A stretch of 64,000 nt of DNA from Mimachlamys varia (lineage: Eukaryota; Mollusca; Bivalvia; Pectinida; Pectinidae), in the NCBI GenBank assembly GCA_947623455.1, contig OX392529.1:1984001-2048000 (forward strand), written 5' to 3'. Below the pieces are notes generated by a model. It searched no databases and had not been told where the DNA came from. It saw nothing but the letters and a program-made list of their open reading frames with translations. Below are positions 58,401 to 60,798 of the stretch, in pieces (the stretch's first letter is position 1; every line of letters begins with the position of its first letter). A program made the position numbers and the translations under genes.

Positions 58401-60773
58401 GCTATATCAGAGTTACAATAATAAACCTTTTTTAATATTATCATTATTGTGAGCTTCAGATTTTTCATAAATTTTTCAGCTTCATCTCTGCTAGTTACCT
58501 AATGCAAATAACCCCTGAGGTCATCACAGGTGTGAAATGACTTACCTGTGATATCAAAGGGATGCGCGGCGGCCGGTAGAGGTAAAAAGACGATCGGTAC
58601 ATACTTCTGGTCAATTAACACATTAAGAAAGGTATACAATAGCTCGACACCCTGTCAAATTCTCTCAGATAATTATTAAATGCACATTGCAATGTACATT
58701 ATTACGCCCACTATACATATATTTTGTATTCACTGGAAAAAATATGAATTAGAAAAAAAAAACGTTGGTAGTGCAATCATTGCGATGGATAAGTAAAAAC
58801 TGTCACCGACATGGAGCTTATATTATGAATAAAGAAGCGATATTTCCTTCTTCAAATTCCCGAATTATCCCACGCAGAGATCGACAAGGGAATACTATCG
58901 AAAGTCCGGTTTTTCTGAAGCAAATCGAAGATGGGAATGTTCCGTACCACAACTGAAATAATCACATCTTAAAATTGTTTGCATTTCTGAGCTGACGTAA
59001 AAAAATGAAAAGAAGTACTTTCGTATTAATATTTATCTACCGTGATCCCGACCTTGTAATTTAATTCCGTAAAAAGACATGATACATATTATTACACATG
59101 TTGTGAATTCCCTGTCATAATTGTACCGTGTTAATATATACATGATGTGATATATAATGTATATTTATGGGGTCCTGATTTCGTTTGTTCGTATTTAAAC
59201 CGAATACATATAGAATTTACAATAGCACTTTTAGATAGTTAGATTGTATTTCACATTTTTTCGAGTCGAAGTAACATATGCGTATTGACAATGTTTGTTT
59301 ACTTGTCCGTCTCTGAAAGCGACAAATAATTCTGTAGCTCTATAAACATGTTTTTTTTATGTGGATAAAATATCAAGGTAAACTCTTATACCAACTACAT
59401 CACTATATGTATCTGGCATGCTGAATGTTGCCAAAATTACAGTATTTTAGGTCGGTAATCAGCGGACCTAATATAAGAATGTAACCAGGTAAGGTTAGAT
59501 TGAGGAGACTAAGATGATGTCACGCGATCACGTGACCGACGAACTCATTATCTCTAGTTTCGCTTGAGAGGTCCAAGGCGTATGACCCGAATTTCGTGTC
59601 AATGCAAGAAAACCAGACCCCGCGCGATCGTCAGGGCATGTTATTATAGTTTTACAATAATACTTTTATCAAATATAAAATCATCATTTTTCGTTGCACA
59701 AATCCTTTAACCTCAGTTTCCATAAGGAGATAGAACTGGCTTTGTTTACATAACCTCAGTTTCCATAAGGAGATAGAACTCCAGGCTTTGTTTACATAAC
59801 CTCAGTTTCCATAAGGAGATAGAACTCCAGGATGTTTAAATAACCTCAGTTTCCATAAGGAGATAGAACTCCAGGCTTTGTTTACATAACCTCAGTTTCC
59901 ATAAGGAGATAGAACTGGCTTTGTTTACATAACCTCAGTTTCCATAAGGAGATAGAACTGGCTTTGTTTACATAACCTCAGTTTCCATAAGGAGATAGAA
60001 CTGGCTTTGTTTACATAACCTCAGTTTCCATAAGGAGATAGAACTCCAGGCTTTGTTTACATAACCTCAGTTTCCATAAGGAGATAGAACTCCAGGCTTT
60101 GTTTACATAACCTCAGTTTCCATAAGGAGATAGAACTGGCTTTGTTTACATAACCTCAGTTTCCATAAGGAGATAGAACTCCAGGCTTTGTTTACATAAC
60201 CTCAGTTTCCATAAGGAGATAGAACTGGCTTTGTTTACATAACCTCAGTTTCCATAAGGAGATAGAACTGGCTTTGTTTACATAACCTCAGTTTCCATAA
60301 GGAGATAGAACTGGCTTTGTTTACATAACCTCAGTTTCCATTTTGCTGTGGGACAGAATTGTCTTGTGACACACCATGTGATAAATGAGTACCTATGGCA
60401 CTGTACAGTTTCAATCCCAGGAAATGTGTCCATATACATCTAAGTTGATAGTAATAAGGCCAAACAAATCTCCTTATTTTTTGTCAGAATTTATAGTACC
60501 AGTTTCCTGATTCCTTAAATTGGTGTCAAAAATAATTTCAAACTTCTATTTATCATCACTGTATTAAACATGGGACACAAGTACTCTTGAAATCTTCATT
60601 TGTAGAAGTACACAAGTATTAAGTATGGTTCACTTATAAAGTATAAAAAGGATGTGTTTCTTATACAGATACCGTTTAATGCCCATGATGGAAACCTTCC
60701 TCCGGTAGAATTTATCTGTTGGTTGTGGAGGCGGGCAGAGAGATGTCGGTCGCCCTCAGAAAACTCTACAGAG
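2236..60773 (+). CDS. FIRRM: FIRRM (C1orf112) orthologue, partial: 15 internal exons
   Basis: Join of 15 exons: 2236-2320, 6722-6857, 8328-8479, 11263-11411, 14781-14855, 15463-15549, 28312-28375, 30010-30091, 40345-40427, 41267-41408, 42761-42943, 45591-45818, 49292-49405, 52837-53028, 60669-60773. All have AG acceptors and GT donors, no internal stops, and phases that agree (2,0,2,1,1,1,2,0,2,0,0,0,0,0). The 1877 nt give about 625 residues against about 850 for human FIRRM, covering roughly residues 220-775. Shared stretches recalled from the human protein are WCFLARYG, EAFTQFAE and the L-x-LW...LP..xRE region. The family (DUF4487) is an alpha-helical protein without a known catalytic site. 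Its known role is binding the AAA ATPase FIGNL1 and limiting RAD51 filaments in homologous recombination and mitosis, in the nucleus. The start and stop codons lie outside the window. More than 96% of the span is intron. Identity rests on remembered sequence and was not searched. Confidence 0.85.
2332..2545. repeat. 38-bp tandem repeat, about 5.5 copies
   Basis: The unit contains AAATCTGTAACAAACTGCCC plus AGAACGAATGTTAATTG. It starts about 12 bp after the exon 1 donor and contains no exon sequence. It runs into a fragment of the 145-bp repeat family (TTTGGCTGAAATGTACCTTG) that the following transposon has split. Confidence 0.9.
2585..6572 (-). mobile_element. decayed ~4.0 kb DNA transposon (DDE_Tnp_4 type with SWIM finger)
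   Basis: The ends are inverted repeats: AAAGGGCCTGTTTCC at 2582-2596 and its exact complement at 6561-6575; the outer AAA/TTT may belong to the host. The flanks rejoin a known repeat unit: left ...CCTGACAAA, right TTTGCAAAAATAAATGACC, against intact copies reading GACAAAGTTTGCGAAAAGAAATGACC near 32100-32600. This shows insertion into such a copy. Target-site duplication is unresolved (0-3 bp). The only coding material is a broken transposase on the - strand (3483-5431). The rest, 5432-6560 and 2597-3480, is AT-rich without recognisable genes. The family is likely PIF/Harbinger-ISL2EU-like, inferred from the DDE_Tnp_4 fold signature. Confidence 0.85.
3483..5431 (-). pseudogene. transposase pseudogene: C2CH finger, HTH, DDE_Tnp_4, SWIM
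   Basis: Read on the - strand from 5431, fragments in different frames follow one another in the order of one protein. An N-terminal piece lies at 5431-5228. A zinc-binding region CCLC...HH...C..H follows at about 5121-4990. A helix-turn-helix-like piece (LFAISKSSVAKTFHSIV) falls in 4820-4431. The catalytic core at 4476-4027 has VVVDRGFRD near 4296 and RWIVES near 4149, which are the second D and the E of a DDE triad; the first D is probably in GDKATAI just upstream. A C-terminal region at 3978-3483 has the SWIM finger CQC...CAH at 3605-3561. At least three or four frame changes separate the pieces, so it is not expressed as a whole. Spliced introns could explain some but not all breaks. Proteins of this layout are common in invertebrate genomes; this is recalled knowledge, not searched. 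Confidence 0.8.
6573..6700. repeat. right half of the split 145-bp-family repeat
   Basis: TTTGCAAAAATAAATGACC, then ATTCAATGTCACAGGGCTC and GGAAGCATGATATTTGGCTG. These are the same blocks as in the arrays at 13740-14600 and 31750-33480. It continues the fragment at 2546-2584 interrupted by the transposon. An open frame from 6606 spans this and exon 2, but the exon starts only at 6722. Confidence 0.8.
6722..6857 (+). CDS. FIRRM: FIRRM exon 2 of window
   Basis: 136 nt between TTATTTCTGACAG and GTAAAT. One base completes the Arg codon from exon 1, then 45 codons including MDSLLTYLCGEIQTGYSYLF and PHTDNDGM. It corresponds to human KHKDIITSLCEDILFSF. It ends in phase 0. Confidence 0.85.
6935..8282. 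repeat. 36-bp minisatellite, about 37 copies
   Basis: The unit is GGCAAGGTAGAGGTCATGTA + TAGGACATATAGAGAA with point variants (GATCAT, GGAAGAGG, GAATGCAAGG). It sits between exons 2 and 3 and includes no exon sequence. The 12-codon unit lacks stops in several frames on both strands, which explains the long low-complexity open frames here. Confidence 0.97.
8328..8479 (+). CDS. FIRRM: FIRRM exon 3 of window
   Basis: 152 nt between CTACTTTATTTAG and GTAAGTAC, beginning in phase 0 with VMSQGDERGF and containing VLVMMARDYLHNLYGAA and RLILHLF. It aligns with human LCRFFANSLLHYAKEFL...LHQLYLQI. It ends in phase 2 (AG). Its last 16 nt (TCCTACATCTGTTCAG) are repeated in tandem in the following intron. 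Confidence 0.88.
8464..9431. repeat. 36-bp array copying exon 3's 3' edge and splice donor, about 27 copies
   Basis: The unit is GTAAGTATCATCAATGTTAG + TCCTACATCTGTTCAG. The second part is identical to the last 16 nt of exon 3 and is followed in each copy by GTAAGT (variants GTAATT, GTGTGT). The intron therefore opens with a run of near-perfect decoy 5' splice sites. Reading past the true donor meets TAA at once, so use of a later copy would truncate the protein. Confidence 0.95.
9684..9867. mobile_element. short interspersed insertion, CAGTCAAACC...CACTG
   Basis: It begins CAGTCAAACCTGGTTTAACG after a TA and ends GAATAACGGCCACTG. The inside is made of GGCCACC / CGGTCACCTGTCTA motifs. It interrupts the 44-bp array, and about 20 bp of the host unit is missing at the right side. 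It looks like a non-autonomous Tc1/mariner-like element with only a 4-bp terminal match, so family assignment is weak. Confidence 0.6.
10559..10765. mobile_element. 207-bp MITE with TA target duplication
   Basis: Perfect terminal inverted repeats CTGTAAACGTAC / GTACGTTTACAG, flanked by TA on both sides. Removing it and one TA restores the host unit GTTGTACATACATTAGAG exactly. The interior is rich in TTAGCGCAA / CGCGAAAA motifs and has no coding capacity. The TA duplication suggests a Tc1/mariner-superfamily transposase acted in trans. Confidence 0.9.
11263..11411 (+). CDS. FIRRM: FIRRM exon 4 of window
   Basis: 149 nt between GTCTTTAACAG and GTACTA. The first A completes Arg, then YVRPSLHAMPILDCHSQEI and ATEPLLATLVYSRTFMESL. 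It aligns with human SKFPPSLYA...HQEEIAGAFLVTLDPLISQLL. It ends in phase 1. The donor G|GTACTA is weak but the phase fits exon 5. Confidence 0.85.
11489..13259. mobile_element. 1771-bp non-autonomous element flanked by TTAA
   Basis: The inverted termini AGGGGCATCCCGCGAAAG (11489-11506) and their complement (13242-13259) are each bordered outside by TTAA (11485-11488, 13260-13263). A TTAA duplication is the hallmark of piggyBac-type insertion. No transposase is seen inside. The contents are AT-rich with an A run at 12344-12362 and short open frames only. Confidence 0.88.
13264..13689. other. intron with short diverged ~50-bp duplications
   Basis: AAATATGTCAACATTTCA-like and ACAACATTATATTACGTCT-like segments recur two or three times around 13270-13375, and a related copy (AAATGTGTCAACAC) lies left of the TTAA element at 11470. 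No gene seen. Confidence 0.6.
13690..14730. repeat. hairpin-family interspersed repeat with ~145-bp internal units (5' truncated)
   Basis: It opens at GGGCTTATGTGATGGTGCG with CCGTC-rich sequence. It continues as diverged ~145-bp units built from ACGACTTCTTCTGA, AAGCATGATATTTGGCTG, CCTTGGATGAAGC and TGACCTTGA...CAAGGTCACAGG, and ends CAGGTGAGCGATGCAGGCCC. It has the same build as 31661-33624 but lacks the complete hairpin head. Confidence 0.8.
14781..14855 (+). CDS. FIRRM: FIRRM exon 5 of window
   Basis: 75 nt between GATGAGCACAG (after a T run) and GTAAGATT. Reads VLHEEEKLAHLQVVMSVMEY and LPKTT. A GT inside (CTACAG|GTAGTG at 14816) was not chosen as donor because only the 14855 end fits the phase of exon 6. 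Its last 16 nt recur in the following array. Confidence 0.78.
14840..15345. repeat. ~69-73-bp array copying exon 5's donor, about 7 copies
   Basis: Each copy ends in AAAAACCCCAACAGGTAAGT or a variant, resembling exon 5's end CTCCCCAAAACTACAG|GTAAG. The last copy (15307-15330) keeps CTCCCAAAAACTACAGGTAA almost exactly. Between lie CACCCACCCACC tracts and TTACAGGTATTACCTCCTCC. A C run of 19 occurs at 15230-15248. The first decoy donor (after 14924) is 69 nt beyond the true one and in frame. Confidence 0.92.
15463..15549 (+). CDS. FIRRM: FIRRM exon 6 of window
   Basis: 87 nt between ATCTCTGTTTCAG and GTAAGTAA. Two bases complete Asp, then DIKEWCLINTEDGSRDN and SAFKAAHQ. It ends in phase 1. The last 12 nt (CAGCTCACCAGT) plus the donor are the seed of the 12.7 kb array that follows. 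Confidence 0.82.
15538..28296. repeat. 12.7 kb, 37-bp array copying exon 6's 3' edge and splice donor, about 345 copies
   Basis: The unit is CAGCTCACCAGT + GTAAGTTAGCCTACTAAA + CACAGGA. The first part equals the last 12 nt of exon 6 and GTAAGT is the copied 5' splice site. Variants alter the donor (GTAATT, GTTAGT, GTCAGT) and the spacer (TTACCC, TTAGCC, TAAGTC). Higher-order duplication is clear: a rare GTCAGTAACCCTACAAAACA variant recurs at 17141, 18806 and 19990, giving spacings of 1665 and 1184 bp (45 and 32 units). Other rare markers (CAGTACGGCTCACCAGTGC, ACATGCCCACCAGTG) also recur. Reading past the true donor meets TAA within three codons. Confidence 0.97.
28312..28375 (+). CDS. FIRRM: FIRRM exon 7 of window
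   Basis: 64 nt between TTGTTTGTGTTACAG and GTAAGG. GT completes Cys, then YIEMLLPVYISTPMCDGQPQ. It ends in phase 2 (GG), completed by A of exon 8 as Gly. The alternative end one base earlier would put a stop in exon 8. Confidence 0.8.
28395..28552. repeat. ~26-bp pyrimidine-rich tandem repeat, about 6 copies
   Basis: Units of CTCTCACTCATCTCTGTTAA + CCC with variants, just inside the intron after exon 7. Confidence 0.8.
28553..28680. mobile_element. one end of an hAT-like MITE
   Basis: TAGGGCTGGGCGGTTTTACC followed by GGTATACCGTGGTATA resembles the terminus of widespread animal hAT-type MITEs (GGGCTGGGCGG...ACCG). No matching opposite end was found nearby, so the limits are uncertain. Confidence 0.45.
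28803..30033. repeat. 35-bp array copying exon 8's acceptor and first bases, about 33 copies
   Basis: The unit is GTGTTACAG + ATATGTAAGCCTGTATGA + GTTTCTGT. GTTACAG|ATATGTAAGCCTGTATGA equals the true acceptor and first 18 nt of exon 8. Some copies carry an extra ACACATGTTT-type block. Since 35 is not a multiple of three and the next copy reads ATG TAA, exon definition at an upstream copy would end translation. Confidence 0.95.
30010..30091 (+). CDS. FIRRM: FIRRM exon 8 of window
   Basis: 82 nt between GTGTTACAG and GTAAGTAA. A completes Gly, then YVSLYEVLCTRMCGLTGTY and CFPVL. It is told from the array copies by GAAGTCCTATGTACACG downstream of the shared start. It ends in phase 0. Confidence 0.82.
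30241..31620. repeat. hairpin-headed interspersed repeat with expanded 44-bp core
   Basis: The head GGTCATCTGACCCAAAGGGTCAGGATGACC (inverted repeat) is at 30244. The tail CAGATGATTGTTAAGGCCC + ATTGGGCCTCTTGTTT is at 31585-31619. Inside, 30480-31490 is a 44-bp minisatellite of about 23 copies (GAAAGGCCTTGGGTACTGAT + ATTTAGTCTGTAGCATGCTGGGAT). The long - strand open frames here are repeat artefacts. Confidence 0.85.
31661..33624. repeat. hairpin-headed interspersed repeat with ~12 internal 145-bp units
   Basis: The head AGCTCACCTGGCCCGAAGGG + CCAAGTGAGCTT folds on itself, followed by CCGTC-rich sequence. About 12 units of roughly 145 bp follow (spacing of TGACCTTGA...CAAGGTCAC blocks near 32002, 32147, 32292). 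The tail is CAGGTGAGCGATGCAGACCC + ATTGGGCCTCTTGTTT. This is a non-autonomous family common in bivalve introns as far as I recall. A Helitron-related origin is possible but unproven. Confidence 0.85.
33625..34611. other. intron, mostly single-copy; one ~127-bp duplication
   Basis: GGCAAAGTTACCAGATTT recurs at about 34205 and 34331. Short overlapping open frames on both strands at 34267-34606 show no recognisable domain and I do not call them. Confidence 0.5.
34612..35060. repeat. diverged ~115-138-bp tandem repeat, four units
   Basis: CAAACTCAAACTTCATACAG-type motifs recur at about 34612, 34726, 34859 and 34997, separated by TTTTCAGGGTCAAAGGTCA and AAAATCAGTTTCC blocks. Confidence 0.8.
35280..35860. 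repeat. truncated copy of the 30241-type repeat
   Basis: Blocks GCATGCTGGGATGAAGGGCT, ATGACCTTGACCCATGTTCA and a tail CAGATGACTGTTAAGGCCCA match the 30241-31620 element, diverged and without the hairpin head. Confidence 0.75.
35988..40368. repeat. 4.4 kb, 32/36-bp array copying exon 9's acceptor and first 24 nt, about 130 copies
   Basis: The unit is TAATTGTTACAG + GAGAGGGTACTAATTGAG + TGGCTG. Everything after ACAG equals the first 24 nt of exon 9. Two length classes (TGGCTGTAATT and TGACTAATT) alternate. A block AATTAACAAGAAACACTTAG + CACCAGTCTGT recurs at 36801, 37250, 37733, 38934 and 39419, marking larger duplications of 449-1201 bp. An older version at 35951 may be the ancestral intron end. 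Reading from any copy gives TGG CTG TAA, a stop. Confidence 0.96.
40345..40427 (+). CDS. FIRRM: FIRRM exon 9 of window
   Basis: 83 nt between TTGTTACAG and GTGAGA. Reads ERVLIEWLLSGSPVCSSLSA then DVWCFLA, ending in phase 2 (AG of Arg). With exon 10 it forms WCFLARYGSADLC, nearly the human WCFLARYGTAELC. This is the firmest identification point. Confidence 0.9.
40445..40905. repeat. compact hairpin-headed interspersed repeat
   Basis: The head AGCTCACCTGGTCCGAAGGA + CCGAGGTGAGCT is a near-perfect hairpin and the tail is CCAGGTGAGCGATACAGGCC + CCCTGGGCCTCTTGTTT. Only about two internal units (CGACTTCTT...CCACTGAT.GGAAATCAGCC). A short relative of 31661-33624. Confidence 0.85.
41267..41408 (+). 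CDS. FIRRM: FIRRM exon 10 of window
   Basis: 142 nt between TTTACCTTGTAG and GTATAG. A completes Arg, then YGSADLCYSHIQVLMELC and VCRLSKFLSPEHQ. It corresponds to human YGTAELC...LLKRLFFFMAPPHQ. It ends in phase 0. Confidence 0.9.
41409..42101. other. intron with three diverged ~150-bp repeats
   Basis: TGACCTTGACATTTGGGTCA, GTGACCTTGGCCCAAAGGTC and ATGACCTTGAACCAAATGTT, each followed by an AGATATCTTGA.ACTTGAA motif, indicate an old tandem repeat from about 41660 to 42050. No gene seen. Confidence 0.6.
42102..42693. mobile_element. 592-bp fold-back element
   Basis: The left half is an imperfect reverse complement of the right half. The ends are AAAGGACTATGTATGGTTT and its counterpart AAACCATATATAGTCCTTT, the outer arms including GGCCCCCAAAT / ATTTGGGGGCC. 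A perfect 22-bp inner pair (GAGCGCATTCTT... at 42350, ...AAGAATGCGCTC ending 42446) lies near the centre. A possible 2-bp AC duplication flanks it. No coding capacity. Confidence 0.85.
42761..42943 (+). CDS. FIRRM: FIRRM exon 11 of window
   Basis: 183 nt (61 codons) between GCTATTACCCAG and GTGAGA. Includes DLALWCKLPVTILPSDQVRE, aligned with human NLPLWQHISFQALPPELRE, and LCLQHLESFISAAEVSCHH. An internal CAG|GTGAGA at 42846 is passed through because the open frame and the alignment continue. It ends in phase 0. Confidence 0.9.
43186..43660. repeat. hairpin-headed repeat fragment split by a MITE
   Basis: CGCTCACCTAGTCCGAAGGA + CCGAGATGAGCTT is a head of the 40445-type family. After the 343-bp insertion the sequence resumes with TGGCATCTGTTGTCCGTCAA and CGACTTCTTCTCAATAACCA. 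Confidence 0.8.
43238..43580. mobile_element. 343-bp hAT-like MITE
   Basis: The ends are CAGGGCTTTATCA and TGATAATGCCCTG, an inverted pair with one mismatch, beginning with the CAGGG typical of hAT elements. The host repeat is duplicated around it as TGGCAT on both sides, so the target duplication is at least 6 bp and imperfect for 8. Confidence 0.75.
43661..45271. other. intron, AT-rich, no gene seen
   Basis: Contains an (AT) run at 44446-44465 and two CRE-like TGACGTCA sites (about 44820 and 45062). Short open frames on the - strand (44179-44448, 44556-44783) have no recognisable domain. Confidence 0.5.
45272..45590. repeat. three 97-bp copies of the exon 12 acceptor and its first 63 nt
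   Basis: Decoy exon starts lie at 45299, 45396 and 45494, and the true one at 45591, so the unit is 97-98 bp. Each copy holds TATGGTCTGATCTGTAG, then the first 63 nt of exon 12 with a few changes (GGGACC for GGGGCC, GATCTACC for GACCTACC), then ATTAATATATGTTGGTG. Reading on from a decoy reaches TGA before the next acceptor. Confidence 0.95.
45591..45818 (+). CDS. FIRRM: FIRRM exon 12 of window
   Basis: 228 nt (76 codons) between TGATCTGTAG and GTAAGAAC, phase 0 at both ends. Includes LTYLTGAQLCREVWGQSVQQ, WEGVFVSDWMSIPHTQICL and QFTNSHLLK. The alternative acceptor nine bases later (ATGTTTAG) would shift the frame into a stop. The ATG at the start is internal and not an initiation codon. Confidence 0.88.
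45942..49253. repeat. 3.3 kb, 44-bp minisatellite, about 75 copies
   Basis: The unit is TAACTGGCTAAGTTAGAGGG + AAGTATGAGATATATACAGTCAGG. It does not copy exon sequence. Each copy contains ATATATACAGTCAG|GTAACT, an acceptor-like end fused to a donor-like start. One- to two-base length variants (AGAGGAAG, AGAGGGAG) occur in blocks. Confidence 0.96.
49292..49405 (+). CDS. FIRRM: FIRRM exon 13 of window
   Basis: 114 nt (38 codons) between TTTCTTTCCTTTAG and GTAAGTGC. Reads IFSVMKSCLGQNPCDCLKFS then MVDFLKKFGKVKLG, matching human LQTSLLKLELPDYVRLAMLD then FVSSLGKLF. Phase 0 at both ends. Confidence 0.9.
49449..49484. repeat. (TG)18 microsatellite
   Basis: Uninterrupted TG dinucleotide run shortly after the exon 13 donor. 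Confidence 0.98.
49754..52287. repeat. 2.5 kb, 69/66-bp in-frame array copying exon 14's start, about 37 copies
   Basis: The unit is TTTTACACAG, then CAGAGTAAGGTCCTACAGAA with GGTGTCGACAGTGTTTGGGG, then GAGTGATGACGTGTTTATA. It copies the acceptor and about 45 nt of exon 14. All length changes are loss of one CAG (66 against 69 bp), so 49790-52315 stays open for 841 codons in the FIRRM frame (KVLQKVSTVFGGVMT... per unit). Substitutions are shared in blocks (TCGGCA/TCGACA, GTGGAA/GGGGGA). The array is cut off from exon 14 by the insertion at 52285-52818. Confidence 0.96.
52285..52818. mobile_element. composite inverted-repeat insertion in the exon 14 array
   Basis: Part one, 52285-52665, has perfect 15-bp inverted ends TTTTTCTCTCATATC / GATATGAGAGAAAAA, an inner hairpin GCTATGTAAGA/TCTTACATAGC (52335-52364) and two TGACGTCA palindromes (52378, 52405). 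Part two, 52666-52818, is a near-perfect 153-bp palindrome (arms GACTCTTTCAT... to ...ATGAAAGAGTC with GGATAGGGATATTCCACCC). It separates the last array copy from the acceptor TATTTTACACAG of exon 14. Target duplication unresolved. Confidence 0.85.
52837..53028 (+). CDS. FIRRM: FIRRM exon 14 of window
   Basis: 192 nt (64 codons) between ATTTTACACAG and GTAAAG. The acceptor is ACACAG|CAG|AGT, a NAGNAG pair, so the exon starts at 52837 or 52840 with or without one Gln. It reads SKVLQKVSTVFGGLMTD and then HHWSMEAFTQFAEDTAHET, VVPDCM, matching human LEAFTQFAEGTNHEEIVPQC. Phase 0 at both ends. Confidence 0.92.
53062..54395. repeat. 20-bp minisatellite, about 65 copies
   Basis: The unit is AGAGAGTAAGGTCCCACATC with many variants (CATCGG, AAAGTAG, TATGGTCC). 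It begins about 35 bp after the exon 14 donor. Its core AGAGTAAGGTCCCACA differs by one base from AGAGTAAGGTCCTACA at the start of exon 14. Confidence 0.95.
54531..57373. repeat. 43/46-bp minisatellite, left part, about 64 copies
   Basis: The unit is GGCTTTGTTTACATAACCTC + AGTTTCCATAAGGAGATAGAACT, with or without CCA. A shorter variant (AATCTCCAGAGCT) recurs as part of a higher-order pattern. It is interrupted at a TTAA by the next element and resumes at 59711. Confidence 0.96.
57378..59706. mobile_element. 2329-bp non-autonomous element flanked by TTAA, inside the minisatellite
   Basis: The inverted ends begin AGGATTTGTGCAACGAAA and remain similar for about 50 bp. TTAA lies at 57374-57377 and 59707-59710. 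Excision restores a unit reading GTTTAC-TTAA-CCTCAG (consensus GTTTACATAACCTCAG), so the host copy probably carried an A-to-T change that made the TTAA target. No transposase seen; short open frames only. A G run of 15 lies at 58365-58379. Confidence 0.9.
59707..60340. repeat. 43/46-bp minisatellite, right part, about 14 copies
   Basis: Same unit as 54531-57373, continuing after the TTAA element. The copies are mostly the plain 43- and 46-bp forms without the AATCTCCAGAGCT variant. Confidence 0.95.
60341..60668. other. intron 3' end before exon 15
   Basis: Single-copy-looking AT-rich sequence ending in GTGTTTCTTATACAG. Nothing else recognised. Confidence 0.6.
60669..60773 (+). CDS. FIRRM: FIRRM exon 15 of window
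   Basis: 105 nt (35 codons) between GTTTCTTATACAG and GTATGTAT. Reads IPFNAHDGNLPPVEFICWLW then RRAERCRSPSENSTE. Phase 0 at both ends and a good splice context. Resemblance to the corresponding human segment is weak, so this exon is supported by phase and signals more than by homology. Confidence 0.72.
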
Positions 60774-60798
60774 GTATGTATACACACACCAACTAAAT

